A stretch of DNA of 64,000 nucleotides, taken from positions 2,458,501-2,522,500 of the forward strand of contig NZ_CP111043.1 of assembly GCF_026250525.1 (NCBI RefSeq), given 5' to 3'. This DNA comes from Chondrinema litorale. GTDB lineage: Bacteria; Bacteroidota; Bacteroidia; Cytophagales; Flammeovirgaceae. The stretch's first letter is position 1. Every line of letters starts with the position of its first letter. A program made the position numbers and the translations under genes. Shown here in pieces: positions 17,130 through 26,725 of the stretch. Under the pieces are notes generated by a model. The model was not told the DNA's origin. It searched no databases and saw only the letters and a program-made list of their open reading frames with translations.

Positions 17130-18143
17130 ATGACAACTCAAAATTTAGCACTCGTATCAGGAGCAAATGGACATTTAGGTAATAACTTAGTTAGGTTTCT
17201 CATAAAAAAAGGTATTCCTGTAAGAGCCACTGTTAGGAATATTCAAAACAAAGCACCTTTTGTCGGTTTAAACTGTGAAGTTGTGCAAGCCGATATTACA
17301 GACAAATCTTCGTTTGTGAGGGCTTTGCAAGGTGTAGAAACATTTTATGCAGTAGCGGCAGCTTTTAAGCTGTGGGCTAAAGACCCCAAAAAAGAAATTT
17401 ACGATACCAATATTCATGGTATTCGAAATACAATTGAAGCAGCAGCTGAGGCTGGTGTGAAACGTATTGTATATGTAAGTTCTATTGCAGCCCTAGATTA
17501 TACGAATTTACCAACCAAAGAGAGCAACGGTTATAATCCTGACCGTAGAGATATGTATTACAATTCTAAGAACGATGGAGAGCAGTTGGCTTTTAAACTT
17601 GCTAGTGATTTAGGAGTAGAACTGGTTTCTGTAATGCCATCTGCAATGATAGGAGGAGAGGCTTTTGCACCACTAAATGTATCTTATAATATTCTTAAGT
17701 TGATATTAAATAAAGAGATACCAGTTGATACAAAAATTACTTTAAACTGGGTGGATGTAAACGATGCGGCGGAAGGTTGCTATTTAGCGGCTAAAAAAGG
17801 TAAAAGTGGCGAAAGGTATATTTTAGCAAATGAGCGATGCATGACGATTACAGACACCACCAAAATAGCGGCTAAACTCTATCCAGAACTGAAGCTTAAA
17901 ACACCCAATTCTGTACCTAAGTTCGTGCTTTATGGTGTGGCAGGTTTAATAGAATTTGGAGCTAGTATAAAAAGTGAAGCTCCCATGCTTACCAGAAAGG
18001 ATATTGCGATGTTTTCTGGCCTTCAACAAAATTTTGATATCTCTAAAGCAAGAAACGAATTAGGCTTTAATCCTACAAAGCCAGAACAAGCTGTACCTAA
18101 AGCTTTAGATTATTTAATGAAGCACCAAGAGTTGTTGAAATAG
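17130..18143 (+). CDS. NAD(P)-dependent epimerase/reductase (extended SDR)
   Basis: The ATG at 17130 puts the Rossmann motif SGANGHLG at residues 10-17; the TTG at 17103 is unlikely. The protein is an extended SDR of the dihydroflavonol reductase/epimerase type. YVSSIAAL is near 114, the catalytic YYNSK motif near 144-148, and a VMPSAMIGG loop follows. At 337 residues it matches the family. It probably reduces or epimerises a small carbonyl or nucleotide-sugar substrate in the cytoplasm; the substrate is not readable. It follows the Crp-type regulator and may share its transcript. Confidence 0.82.
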   Translation: MTTQNLALVSGANGHLGNNLVRFLIKKGIPVRATVRNIQNKAPFVGLNCEVVQADITDKSSFVRALQGVETFYAVAAAFKLWAKDPKKEIYDTNIHGIRNTIEAAAEAGVKRIVYVSSIAALDYTNLPTKESNGYNPDRRDMYYNSKNDGEQLAFKLASDLGVELVSVMPSAMIGGEAFAPLNVSYNILKLILNKEIPVDTKITLNWVDVNDAAEGCYLAAKKGKSGERYILANERCMTITDTTKIAAKLYPELKLKTPNSVPKFVLYGVAGLIEFGASIKSEAPMLTRKDIAMFSGLQQNFDISKARNELGFNPTKPEQAVPKALDYLMKHQELLK

Positions 18144-18161
18144 ACAGCAAGTATTGCAAAT

Positions 18162-18195
18162 AAAAAAGGGCATTTTCATCTGAAAATGCCCTTTG
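18162..18195 (-). terminator. Terminator for tRNA-Ser
   Basis: A near-perfect hairpin (AAAGGGCATTTTCA/TGAAAATGCCCTTT) has a two-base loop and a T run on the minus strand. It lies directly after the 3' end of tRNA-Ser. Plus-strand transcripts of the epimerase gene also meet the hairpin but without a T run. Confidence 0.8.
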
Positions 18196-18197
18196 TG

Positions 18198-18282
18198 CAG
18201 AGAGTGAGGGATTCGAACCCCCGGTACCTCACGGTACAACGGTTTTCAAGACCGCCGCATTCGACCACTCTGCCAACTCTCT
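18198..18282 (-). tRNA. tRNA-Ser (anticodon TGA)
   Basis: The minus strand folds as a class II tRNA of 85 bases. The acceptor is AGAGAGT/ACTCTCT, the anticodon loop CTTGAAA gives TGA, and the variable arm is long (TACCGTGAGGTA). The T arm is GGGGG-TTCGAAT-CCCTC with one wobble or mismatched pair at most. The discriminator is G, as usual for tRNA-Ser, and CCA is not encoded. A terminator follows. Confidence 0.93.
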
Positions 18283-18324
18283 ATTACGTTATTGAAGTGG
18301 TTTTGAGGATGCAAATATGCAATC

Positions 18325-19266
18325 TTATTTCTTTTTTTCAAAAAAAATCTCAGAATTTTTTTCTTTGGCTAAGTCTAATGTTGCATTTATTTCGAATCCT
18401 ATCAAAATAATAAAAGATAGAGCAAATAGCCAGAACATAAAGCCTATCATGGCACCGATAGAACCATAAAGTCTATTATAAGTACCAAAGTGATCTATGT
18501 AGTAGGAGAATGCCCATGAGACAAACACAGAAAGTATAGTAGCAATACCAGTTCCTGGAGAAAAGAATTTCCATCTTACAGGGATTCTTGGTCCATAATA
18601 ATAAACCATAGAAATTCCTGAGAAAAATATTAAAGTGACGATTATAAACCTAAATGCATCAATTAGGTAATAAATAAAGTTTTGGTCTATAAAGCCTTCT
18701 TTAAGTAATGTTTTTAAAATGACATTTCCAGCAATAAGGAGAAATACAGCAAATATCATTACAATTGCCAGATATACAGTTAGCAGTGTTGCCAGCCATT
18801 TTTCTCTTAAAAAAGTTCGTTTTTTGGGAGCGTGGTAAATGGAGTTAAAAGTATCTATTAGGGAGGTCATCCCGCTAGTAGCGAGGTAAAATGCTGTGAT
18901 AAAACCAAAAGATAATAGACCGCCTCTTTCTTTACTAATTATATCGTAAATGGTGCCTTCAGCCTGTGCATAAAAACTGGCTGGTAAAATACTTGCCATA
19001 AACCGCATTACTTCAGATTCATTTAAGTCGGGAATATAAGCGATTAGTGTAAAGAGAAAGATGATTGCAGGAAAAACAGCCAGTGTAAAGTTAAAGGCAA
19101 CTGCATAAGCTCTTTGCTTAGTTTGGTTGTCTTGCAGCTTATTTATGAAAATAGTTAGAATTTCATACAGGTTAGCACTGGAATTTCTAAAATATATCTT
19201 TTTTAGATGATTCGTGACATTCCGGTATGTTGGGGAGTTAATGATATATTTTTCAATAACACTCAT
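18325..19266 (-). CDS. YihY/BrkB-family inner-membrane protein
   Basis: This 313-residue polytopic protein has about six transmembrane helices. The YihY/BrkB pattern is visible: an N-terminal amphipathic region, QRAYAVAFNFTLAVFPAIIFLFTL, then TSGMTSLIDTFNSIYHAPKKR, and a C-terminal SIGAMIGFMFWLFALSFIILIGFEINA. The family was once called ribonuclease BN, which is now regarded as wrong; its function is uncertain (proposed transporter or envelope role). Its ATG overlaps the last four bases of the upstream thioesterase gene, so the two are translationally coupled. Confidence 0.88.
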   Translation of the reverse strand: MSVIEKYIINSPTYRNVTNHLKKIYFRNSSANLYEILTIFINKLQDNQTKQRAYAVAFNFTLAVFPAIIFLFTLIAYIPDLNESEVMRFMASILPASFYAQAEGTIYDIISKERGGLLSFGFITAFYLATSGMTSLIDTFNSIYHAPKKRTFLREKWLATLLTVYLAIVMIFAVFLLIAGNVILKTLLKEGFIDQNFIYYLIDAFRFIIVTLIFFSGISMVYYYGPRIPVRWKFFSPGTGIATILSVFVSWAFSYYIDHFGTYNRLYGSIGAMIGFMFWLFALSFIILIGFEINATLDLAKEKNSEIFFEKKK

Positions 19267-19673
19267 GCATTATAGAACGGGTTCAGCAAGTCAATGATTT
19301 CAGAAGGTACCCTACAAGGCCTCATAGAATCTTTTCTAATAAAAGCCAGTGTGGTTTCTCCTATATGAATCAATTTGTTAGTTTCATTAAAGATTTCATA
19401 GTTAAAATGAATTTTAACTTTAGGTAATGACGTAATTGTAGTTTTGATAGTTATCAATTCATCATATTTAGCAGGTAAAATATACTTGGACCTACTCTCT
19501 AAAACGGGCATCATAATTCCGTTATCTTCAAGTTTTTTGTAGCTGAAACCTAAACTTCTCATAGCTTCAACTCTTCCAATTTCATAAAAAATAGGGTAAT
19601 TGCCGTAATAAACAAAGCCCATTTGGTCAGTATCAGCATACCTTATTCTTACTTTATACTCACTTGAATACAT
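19263..19673 (-). CDS. YbgC/FadM-type acyl-CoA thioesterase
   Basis: This 136-residue hot-dog fold protein shows the 4-hydroxybenzoyl-CoA thioesterase motif RYADTDQMGFVYYGNY (about 10-25), in which Asp15 is the expected catalytic residue. A strand-rich C-terminus with TTLAFIRKDS follows. YbgC-type enzymes hydrolyse short or medium acyl-CoA or ACP thioesters in the cytoplasm and often sit near envelope genes. It overlaps the YihY gene by four bases. The upstream region is shared divergently with nhaD. Confidence 0.88.
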   Translation of the reverse strand: MYSSEYKVRIRYADTDQMGFVYYGNYPIFYEIGRVEAMRSLGFSYKKLEDNGIMMPVLESRSKYILPAKYDELITIKTTITSLPKVKIHFNYEIFNETNKLIHIGETTLAFIRKDSMRPCRVPSEIIDLLNPFYNA

Positions 19674-19925
19674 AACTAACTAATTCTTGTTTCTGTTAAC
19701 CTTTATTTTTTTGGGGCAAAGTAACAAAATCTATAGGTAAGTATTATGAATAAGTTTTTTAAGACGCTTTTCATAATAAAAGTTGCTAATTGAAATTAAT
19801 CAAAAAATAGATGTAATAACGACCTGCTATTTTACCAAATAATCATCTGTTAATTCATAAATGTTTGCGAAATAATCTAGGTATAAGCTCGTAATTACAG
19901 GGTATTTTAAATAAAAGTTATCTGA

Positions 19926-21242
19926 ATGGAGACTTTGCTTATTGTAATATTTGTTGTCGGATACCTAGCTGTCGTATTAGAACATAATATCCACATCAAT
20001 AAATCAGCCCCTGCTTTAATTATCGGAATTTTATGCTGGACTGTTTATATATTAATGACAGATAAATCAGCATCAGAAGTTCATCATGAATTGCATGAAT
20101 ACATTTCTGAGGTGGCAAGTATCTTGTTTTTCCTACTGGGAGCCATGACTATTGTAGAGTTAATAGATGCTCACGAAGGTTTTGATGTAATTACCAAAAG
20201 GATTAAAACTAATGAGAAAATCAAATTACTATGGATCATTTGTTTGCTTACCTTTTTTCTTTCTGCTTTACTAGATAACCTAACAACAACTATCGTAATG
20301 ATATCTATTTTGCGAAAATTGGTTAAAACTCGCAAAAACAGGTTGTTTTTTATTGGCATGGTGATAATCGCTGCTAACTCTGGTGGTGCTTGGTCGCCAA
20401 TAGGTGATGTTACCACAACTATGCTATGGATTGGCGGCCAGATAAGTAGTCATAATATTGTGTTTACACTTTTATTACCAAGCTTTGTTTGTCTACTTGT
20501 ACCTCTAATTATTAGCTCATTTTTGATAAAAGGTAATTTTGAAAGTCCCGATGGAGATCAAATAGATTTTAGAATGAGTCCAGTAAGATTTACTAAATCT
20601 CATATTATATATGTTTCTAAGTTTGAGAAAAGATTAGTCTTTTGTGCTGGAATTGGTTCCCTAATATTTGTTCCTTTCTTTAAGTCATTCACTCACCTGC
20701 CTCCTTTTATGGGTATGCTATTTAGTTTGGGTTGCTTGTGGTTGCTTACAGAAATTATGCATAAGGATAAGAATGATGAGGTAAAAGATCCTATTTCGGT
20801 TATTGGTGTGCTTAAAAAAGTTGATGTACCTAGTGTACTTTTCTTCTTTGGAATTTTAATAGCTATTTCAAGCTTACAGGCAACAGGTATTCTTAAAAAC
20901 CTTGCAATGATGCTAGACGAATCTATTGGAAACATTTATCTAATCGGCTTGTCATTGGGAGTTTTATCTGCAATTGTTGATAACGTACCATTGGTCGCGG
21001 CATCTATGGGTATGTACGACTTAAAAGAGTTTCCGCTAGATCATACACTTTGGGAGTTTATAGCATATTGTGCAGGTACTGGTGGTAGTGCTTTAATTGT
21101 TGGTTCTGCAGCAGGTGTAGCTGCTATGGGTATGGAAAGGATTAATTTTATCTGGTATTTAAAAAATATAGCTTGGCTAGCAATGGTTGGTTATTTTGCT
21201 GGTGCTGGTATTTATATTCTACAAGAAATACTATTTAGTTAG
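19926..21242 (+). CDS. nhaD: NhaD-type sodium/proton antiporter
   Basis: This 438-residue protein has about 12 transmembrane helices and the ion-transporter-superfamily layout. Motifs include FFLSALLDNLTTTIVMISIL (about 114-133), NSGGAWSPIGDVTTTMLWI (about 155-173) and AIVDNVPLVAASMGMY (near 345). These match NhaD antiporters of marine bacteria, which expel Na+ in exchange for protons. The two half-structures with conserved Asp-Asn pairs are visible. Monocistronic, ended by a strong hairpin. It supports a saline habitat. Confidence 0.88.
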   Translation: METLLIVIFVVGYLAVVLEHNIHINKSAPALIIGILCWTVYILMTDKSASEVHHELHEYISEVASILFFLLGAMTIVELIDAHEGFDVITKRIKTNEKIKLLWIICLLTFFLSALLDNLTTTIVMISILRKLVKTRKNRLFFIGMVIIAANSGGAWSPIGDVTTTMLWIGGQISSHNIVFTLLLPSFVCLLVPLIISSFLIKGNFESPDGDQIDFRMSPVRFTKSHIIYVSKFEKRLVFCAGIGSLIFVPFFKSFTHLPPFMGMLFSLGCLWLLTEIMHKDKNDEVKDPISVIGVLKKVDVPSVLFFFGILIAISSLQATGILKNLAMMLDESIGNIYLIGLSLGVLSAIVDNVPLVAASMGMYDLKEFPLDHTLWEFIAYCAGTGGSALIVGSAAGVAAMGMERINFIWYLKNIAWLAMVGYFAGAGIYILQEILFS

Positions 21243-21266
21243 ATTATTATTTTCATTTTTATAAAA

Positions 21267-21301
21267 AAACAGGCAGCCAATCTATTATTGGCTGCCTGTT
21301 T
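21267..21301. terminator. Bidirectional terminator between nhaD and the ABC permease
   Basis: A 15-bp perfect stem AAACAGGCAGCCAAT/ATTGGCTGCCTGTTT with a five-base loop lies between two converging genes. An A run precedes it and T-rich sequence follows. Confidence 0.85.
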
Positions 21302-21318
21302 CATTTTGTATATAATTT

Positions 21319-22569
21319 TTATTTAGATCTGATGGCAATTACTGGATCCATTCTCGATGCCGAAACTGCCGGAATTAATCCAGAAATAATTCCAATTAGT
21401 AAAGAAACACTCATTCCCAATACGATATTTTTAAATGATAATGAGATGACAAATGTTTCGGTGGAGAAAAGTGCTAAGAAATTGACTAGTAATAAGCCTG
21501 TGGCACCTCCTAGAAAACTGAGGAATATTGATTCAAACAAAAACTGTAGAAGTATAAAGTAATTTTTTGCTCCTAAAGATTTTTGAATGCCGATCAAGTT
21601 TGTTCTTTCTTTAACCGAAACAAACATAATGTTAGCAATGCCGAATCCACCAACGAGGATAGAAAAACTACCAATACACCAGCCTGCAATGGTAAGCACA
21701 CTTATAATACCATCTAAAACAGAAGCGATAGCTTCAGGTCTGTTCATTGCAAAACTGTCATCTTCAATAGGTCTTAAGCCTCTAAAGCCTCGTAGTAAAC
21801 CTTTGGCTTCATTCTCAACTTCGATTAAATCTTTATCGTCAGCTTTTCCCTTTATGGCAATTGTGGGGCTTATACCTCTGCTTCTAGAAGCATACATTTT
21901 CATAAGGCTTTTAAAAGGTATAATGGCGATATCGTCGTTGCTTGGTGCATCTAGTAAGTTTTCACCTTTCTTTTTTAATAGGCCAATTACCTGAAATTTA
22001 ATACCTTTTATCTTTAGTATCTTACCTAAAGGCTCTGCCTGACCAAAAAGTGACTCAGCGATATTTGTTCCTATAACTACTACATTTTTAGCTTTATCGG
22101 CTTCTTGCGGGCTAAAGTAACGACCTTGTTCAACTTCGAAATCTCCAACTTGGTTATGTGTATAGCTTGCGCCAATTACATCAGCATCACCTATACTATT
22201 ATTCCTGTATTTAAGTACAGCTCCACCTTTTTGATCATAAATAGAAACAGCTTGAGCCCAAGTGAGGTTATTTTGTAGATAGACGTATTCTTCGTAAGTA
22301 GGGTAAGGGCGGTTGTAATATTTCCACCAAGGGTAATTGTCTTCAAATAGCCATGGCCATTTTTCAACATATAAAACATTACTTCCAAGAAAAGATAAGC
22401 TTTTTTTAATACTTTTATCCAGGGTGTCTACTAAAGTGAGTACAGCTATAATTGCAAAAATACCAACTGTTACTCCTAGTAAAGATAGTATAGTGCGAAG
22501 AAGGTTTTCTCTTAAAGCACTTACTGCGAATAGAAAACTCTCCGTAAAAAGTCTAATAAATAAAACCAT
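21319..22569 (-). CDS. MacB/FtsX-like ABC transporter permease
   Basis: The 416-residue protein has an N-terminal helix (about 20-45, with LLGVTVGIFAIIAVLTLVDTL), a large periplasmic MacB-type domain (about 50-280) and three C-terminal helices of the FtsX domain. The FtsX end contains SVKERTNLIGIQKSLGA and GLIPAVSASRMDPVIAIRSK. Such permeases work with a LolD/MacB-type ATPase to drive export or lipoprotein trafficking; no ATPase gene is adjacent, so the partner must be elsewhere. Single gene, divergent from queA. Confidence 0.88.
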   Translation of the reverse strand: MVLFIRLFTESFLFAVSALRENLLRTILSLLGVTVGIFAIIAVLTLVDTLDKSIKKSLSFLGSNVLYVEKWPWLFEDNYPWWKYYNRPYPTYEEYVYLQNNLTWAQAVSIYDQKGGAVLKYRNNSIGDADVIGASYTHNQVGDFEVEQGRYFSPQEADKAKNVVVIGTNIAESLFGQAEPLGKILKIKGIKFQVIGLLKKKGENLLDAPSNDDIAIIPFKSLMKMYASRSRGISPTIAIKGKADDKDLIEVENEAKGLLRGFRGLRPIEDDSFAMNRPEAIASVLDGIISVLTIAGWCIGSFSILVGGFGIANIMFVSVKERTNLIGIQKSLGAKNYFILLQFLFESIFLSFLGGATGLLLVNFLALFSTETFVISLSFKNIVLGMSVSLLIGIISGLIPAVSASRMDPVIAIRSK

Positions 22570-22635
22570 TCAAGAAATATTTTATGCGATACAAGTAAAT
22601 ATAAGCTAATTTTATTATAATGTTTAACAAATTAT

Positions 22636-22643
22636 TATCTTTG
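22636..22643 (+). promoter_or_regulatory. Bacteroidota -7 promoter element of queA
   Basis: TATCTTTG is a perfect match to TAnnTTTG and lies 82 bases upstream of the queA start. No clear TTTG -33 element was found at the usual spacing. Confidence 0.5.
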
Positions 22644-22725
22644 CACCCTATTTTGTATGAACGGTTAATATCCGTTTCACATCATTTATTTTCAGTTAAC
22701 ACTGCATTACCACTCAATTCTCAAT

Positions 22726-23772
22726 ATGAAACTTTCAGCGTTCAGATTTGATCTTCCTCAAGAATTAGTTGCCAAATATCCGACAGAAAATCGTGATGAT
22801 TCGAGGCTAATGGTTCTAGACAGGAAAACAAAAACCATAGAGCACAAAACTTTTAAGGATGTAGTTCAATACTTCGACGAAGGAGATGTACTTGTTGTAA
22901 ACGATACAATGGTATTTCCGGCCAGACTTTATGGAAATAAAGAAAAAACTGGAGCAAAAATCGAGGTTTTTCTCCTTCGCGAACTCAATGTAGAGTCACA
23001 CTTATGGGATGTGCTGGTTGACCCAGCAAGAAAAATAAGAGTGGGTAATAAATTATACTTTGGAGACGGCGAGCTAGTGGCAGAAGTAATTGATAATACT
23101 ACTTCTAGAGGTAGAACTATTCGTTTCCTTTTTGAAGGAGAAGACGAAGAGTTTTATAAACTTATCGATTCTTTAGGTGATACTCCTTTACCAAAAGATT
23201 TAGGAAGAGAAGCAGAACCAGACGATAGAGAACGTTTTCAGACTATTTTTGCGCAGAATAAAGGTGCTGTAGCAGCGCCAACTGCAGGTTTGCACTTTAC
23301 GCCTCAAATTACCAAAAGAATGGAGATTAAAGGTGTAGACATGGCTTCTATAACACTACATGTTGGTTTAGGTACATTTAGAGAAGTAGATGTAGAAGAC
23401 CTTACCAAGCACAAAATGGACTCTGAGAACTTTAATGTTCCAACCAAAACAGTTGATATTGTAAACAATGCACTCAATAATAAGAAAAGAGTTTGTGCGG
23501 TGGGCACTACTGTTATGCGTTCTTTAGAAGCTTCTGTTTCAGCTGCAGAATACTTAAAAGAAAATGAAGGTTGGACAGATAAATTTATCTTTCCTCCATA
23601 CGATTTTAAAATCTGTAGTGGATTAATCACAAACTTCCATAAGCCTATGTCTACATTATTAATGATGGCATCAGCATTTGGTGGTTATGATTTTGTAATG
23701 GAAGCTTACGAGACTGCCATTAAAGAAAAATATCGTTTCCTAGATTATGGAGATGCAATGTTAATTATCTAA
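22726..23772 (+). CDS. queA: S-adenosylmethionine:tRNA ribosyltransferase-isomerase QueA
   Basis: QueA transfers and isomerises the ribosyl group of SAM onto 7-aminomethyl-7-deazaguanine in tRNA, making epoxyqueuosine. The 348-residue protein shows the family hallmarks from N to [50 protein letters not shown] (about 180-200), [20 protein letters not shown] and [18 protein letters not shown]. The length is typical. It is expressed from its own promoter and ends in a terminator. Confidence 0.96.
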   Translation: MKLSAFRFDLPQELVAKYPTENRDDSRLMVLDRKTKTIEHKTFKDVVQYFDEGDVLVVNDTMVFPARLYGNKEKTGAKIEVFLLRELNVESHLWDVLVDPARKIRVGNKLYFGDGELVAEVIDNTTSRGRTIRFLFEGEDEEFYKLIDSLGDTPLPKDLGREAEPDDRERFQTIFAQNKGAVAAPTAGLHFTPQITKRMEIKGVDMASITLHVGLGTFREVDVEDLTKHKMDSENFNVPTKTVDIVNNALNNKKRVCAVGTTVMRSLEASVSAAEYLKENEGWTDKFIFPPYDFKICSGLITNFHKPMSTLLMMASAFGGYDFVMEAYETAIKEKYRFLDYGDAMLII

Positions 23773-23801
23773 TGTAGATTCAAGTATATATTTAGATATA
23801 T

Positions 23802-23834
23802 AAGCAGAGCTTTATTAAGTTCTGCTTTTTTTTT
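23802..23834 (+). terminator. Terminator of queA
   Basis: AAGCAGA/TCTGCTT with an inner CTT/AAG extension is followed by nine T residues. Confidence 0.8.
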
Positions 23835-23973
23835 GATTGCATTTTAGTGCTTTATATAAAGCTACTTTCCTCAAATTTTTTGAAAAATAGGAGAGCTAGT
23901 TATAATTTTAAATTTGCTTTATACAGCTAATTTAATCATCCATCTAAAATTTGTTCGGTAAATAGCCTTATAT

Positions 23974-25077
23974 ATGTTTTTGGAGAGCATACAATTAATG
24001 AACTTTAAAAATTACGAAGAATTCGAAATGAGTTTTTCTAAGGATATTAATTGTGTAGTTGGTCCAAATGGGGTTGGAAAAACAAACTTATTGGATGCAG
24101 TTTATTATCTGTGTATGACTAAAAGTGCTTTTCCAGGTACAGAGCAGCTAAATATTAAACACGAGCAGCAATTTTTTTTAAACAAAGGAAGCTTTCAGTG
24201 CGATGATGAGACAGAGTGTATTGTACAGTGTGCTTACAAAAAGGGGGATAAAAAATCTGTTAAGCTTAACAAAAAAGAATACGAAAAGCTAAGCCAGCAT
24301 ATTGGTAGGTTTCCCTGTGTTTTAATGACTCCTTACGATACCGATTTGGTAAGAGAGGGAAGTGAAAGCCGCAGAAAGTTTTTTGATAATACACTCTCTC
24401 AAACAGATAGTACTTACCTAGATGCCCTTATCCAGCACAATCATTTTTTAAAACAGCGAAACAATCTACTTAAACAATTCGCAGAAAAGAGATTTACAGA
24501 CAAAGCTCTTTTAGAAACCTATAATAGTATGATGTGCCCTCATGCTAAAATAATACATCAGAAGAGGTCGGCTTTTATAGATCAATTTAATCCTTTATTT
24601 TTAAGGTATTACACACAATTGGGTGAGTCGAAAGAAGCTATGTCTATTGCTTATAAGTCTTCACTTACAGAAACTATATACGAAGAAATTTTAAAAGTAA
24701 ATCTTCATAAAGACTTGGCCTTGCAAAGAACCTGTGAGGGAATCCACAAAGATGACTTTATTTTTTCAATGGGAGAGTTTCCTTTAAAGAAAGTGGGGTC
24801 TCAGGGGCAGCAAAAGTCATTTGTAATTGCATTAAAGTTGGCACAATACGAATGGATTGTAAAAAATAAAGGCTTAAAAGCTATTCTTCTACTTGATGAT
24901 ATCTTTGATAAACTAGATGATAATAGGATTGCTCACTTATTAAATATTTTGGCTGAAGGGGATTTTGGTCAAATATTTATTAGCGATGCTAGACCAGAAA
25001 GATCGGAGAAATTATTAGATAAAATTGGAAGAGAAGTGAAATTTTTTAATATAGAATCTATACTAAATAAATACTAA
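23974..25077 (+). CDS. recF: DNA replication and repair protein RecF
   Basis: RecF is an SMC-like ATPase that, with RecO and RecR, loads RecA at single-strand gaps. The 367-residue protein has the N-terminal signature LESIQLMNFKNYEEFE and Walker A GPNGVGKTN (about 30-38). The family motif FPCVLMTPYDTDLVREGSESRRKFFD is near 110-135. The ABC signature region GSQGQQKSFVIALKL is near 276-290, and Walker B AILLLDDIFDKLD is near 306. The C-terminus has QIFISDARPER. A small DciA-like gene follows by 93 bases, an arrangement seen in many bacteria. Confidence 0.96.
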   Translation: MFLESIQLMNFKNYEEFEMSFSKDINCVVGPNGVGKTNLLDAVYYLCMTKSAFPGTEQLNIKHEQQFFLNKGSFQCDDETECIVQCAYKKGDKKSVKLNKKEYEKLSQHIGRFPCVLMTPYDTDLVREGSESRRKFFDNTLSQTDSTYLDALIQHNHFLKQRNNLLKQFAEKRFTDKALLETYNSMMCPHAKIIHQKRSAFIDQFNPLFLRYYTQLGESKEAMSIAYKSSLTETIYEEILKVNLHKDLALQRTCEGIHKDDFIFSMGEFPLKKVGSQGQQKSFVIALKLAQYEWIVKNKGLKAILLLDDIFDKLDDNRIAHLLNILAEGDFGQIFISDARPERSEKLLDKIGREVKFFNIESILNKY

Positions 25078-25170
25078 TAAACTGAACATACTCATATTAT
25101 TTTATTAGTATTGAGATATTTTTTCCTAAAGCGCTTTTGTGATTTTCATAAAAGTTATAAATATTTTATT

Positions 25171-25509
25171 ATGCCACTGAAGTACAGATTTGTTCCCAAA
25201 AAAACCACATCTTACTCTTCCAGAAAATCTGTAGCACATCCTATTAAAGATGCAATTCAATCTTTACTAAAGTCTTACCATATAGACAAAAAGTATAATT
25301 ATACCACGATTATAAACTCTTGGGAGCAGTTAATGGGAAAAACAATTGCCAGTCGTACAGGTAGAATTTTTGTAAAAGAAGGAAAGTTGTTTGTGGAGAT
25401 ATATTCAGCTCCATTGAAGAACGACATGAAACTTTCTAAAGCAAAAATTATTGATATTTTAAACAAGCATGTTGGCGAGGTGATTATTAAAGATATTATT
25501 TTTTTATAA
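25171..25509 (+). CDS. DUF721/DciA-like protein, putative helicase loader
   Basis: The ATG at 25171 gives 112 residues; an upstream TTG frame is unlikely because it adds a sequence unlike the family. The C-terminal region holds the DUF721 core, INSWEQLMGKTIASRTGRIFVKEGKLFVEI (about 47-76), ending with a short helix and strand. DUF721 includes DciA, the replicative helicase operator of bacteria that lack DnaC/DnaI. Its location directly after recF on the same strand fits that role. The basic, serine-rich N-terminus looks disordered and could contact DNA. Confidence 0.82.
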   Translation: MPLKYRFVPKKTTSYSSRKSVAHPIKDAIQSLLKSYHIDKKYNYTTIINSWEQLMGKTIASRTGRIFVKEGKLFVEIYSAPLKNDMKLSKAKIIDILNKHVGEVIIKDIIFL

Positions 25510-25560
25510 ATGCTATAAATCAGATTAACTTCTTTTAAAGCAATTAAATGTAAATAAAAA

Positions 25561-26637
25561 ATGAACAATAATTATGTTATTATTATGGCTGGAGGTATTG
25601 GCAGCCGCTTTTGGCCTTTCAGTCGAAAAAAACATCCAAAGCAGTTTCAAGATATTCTTGGCATAGGTAAAACATTGCTTCAATTAACAGCAGAGCGTTT
25701 TAAAGGCATCTGTCCAGATGAAAATATTTACATAGTTACCAATGAAGACTACTATGATCTGGTAAAAGAACAATTGCCATTTATGACAGACGACCAAATA
25801 CTTCTGGAGCCTGTTATGAGAAATACCGCCCCTTGTATAGCTTATGCTAGTTATAAAATTGCTGAAAAGAATCCTGATGCTAACCTTATTATTTCTCCAG
25901 CAGATCACCTTATTTTAAAAGAAGAAGAATTTAAAAGGTGTGTAAAATCGGTGCTTGAAATTACTGCTGAACATGAAATTTTAGCAACACTTGGTATTCA
26001 ACCTAGTAGACCAGATACTGGTTATGGTTATATTCAAATGTTAGCAGATGATACAATAGGTGATTTGCAAAGAGTAAAAACCTTTACTGAAAAACCTAAT
26101 CTGCAATTAGCTCAAGAATTTTTAGATAGTGGTGATTTTGTTTGGAACTCAGGTATATTTATCTGGAAAGCAAAAACCATTAATGAAAACTTTGCTAAAT
26201 ATCAGCCAGAAATAGCTCAGTTATTTACTGATATCTGCGATAAGTATTATACAGAAGACGAAAAAGAAGCTATTAAAGTAACTTACTACCAGTGTAAAAA
26301 TATTTCTATTGATTACGGAATCATGGAAAACGCTGAGAAAGTATATGTACTTAAAAGTGATTTTGGCTGGTCTGATCTTGGAACTTGGAAGTCTTTATAC
26401 GAAGTATCTGATAAAAATGAGAATGGTAATGTATTGCATGGTAATACAATGACTATCGATACAAAAGATACCATTGTTAAAATGGGTTCTGACAGGTTAG
26501 CTGTAGTGCAAGGTTTAGATAACTTTATAGTAGCTGAAAACGACAATGTATTGTTGATATGCCATAAAGATCAAGAGCAAAAAATTAAGCAGTTCTTGAG
26601 TGAAGTAAAAGAGAAGAAAGGAGAGCAGTACGGCTAA
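25561..26637 (+). CDS. manC: Mannose-1-phosphate guanylyltransferase
   Basis: This enzyme makes GDP-mannose from GTP and mannose-1-phosphate for surface polysaccharide synthesis. The 358-residue protein shows the pyrophosphorylase signature MAGGIGSRFWPFSRKKHPKQF (from residue 9), the ILEPVMRNTAPCIAYA segment, ISPADHLI near 116, FTEKPN near 174 and FVWNSGIFIWKA near 192. It lacks the C-terminal cupin isomerase domain of bifunctional ManC, as usual for short forms. It follows the DciA-like gene by 51 bases and may share its transcript, ending in a terminator. Confidence 0.93.
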   Translation: MNNNYVIIMAGGIGSRFWPFSRKKHPKQFQDILGIGKTLLQLTAERFKGICPDENIYIVTNEDYYDLVKEQLPFMTDDQILLEPVMRNTAPCIAYASYKIAEKNPDANLIISPADHLILKEEEFKRCVKSVLEITAEHEILATLGIQPSRPDTGYGYIQMLADDTIGDLQRVKTFTEKPNLQLAQEFLDSGDFVWNSGIFIWKAKTINENFAKYQPEIAQLFTDICDKYYTEDEKEAIKVTYYQCKNISIDYGIMENAEKVYVLKSDFGWSDLGTWKSLYEVSDKNENGNVLHGNTMTIDTKDTIVKMGSDRLAVVQGLDNFIVAENDNVLLICHKDQEQKIKQFLSEVKEKKGEQYG

Positions 26638-26663
26638 ATCATCAATAGGAAATATATAAATTA

Positions 26664-26699
26664 AAAGAGGCTTTCAAAGTAATGGAAGCCTCTTTTTTT
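26664..26699 (+). terminator. Terminator of manC
   Basis: The stem AAAGAGGCTT/AAGCCTCTTT is followed by a T run and lies shortly before the converging LysM gene. Confidence 0.8.
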
Positions 26700-26725
26700 A
26701 TTGTCAAACAATGTTTTTTAACAAC

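Noticed and set aside
18186..18410. Plus-strand open frame across tRNA-Ser
   Set aside because: It is the antisense of the tRNA and of the YihY gene; no independent support.
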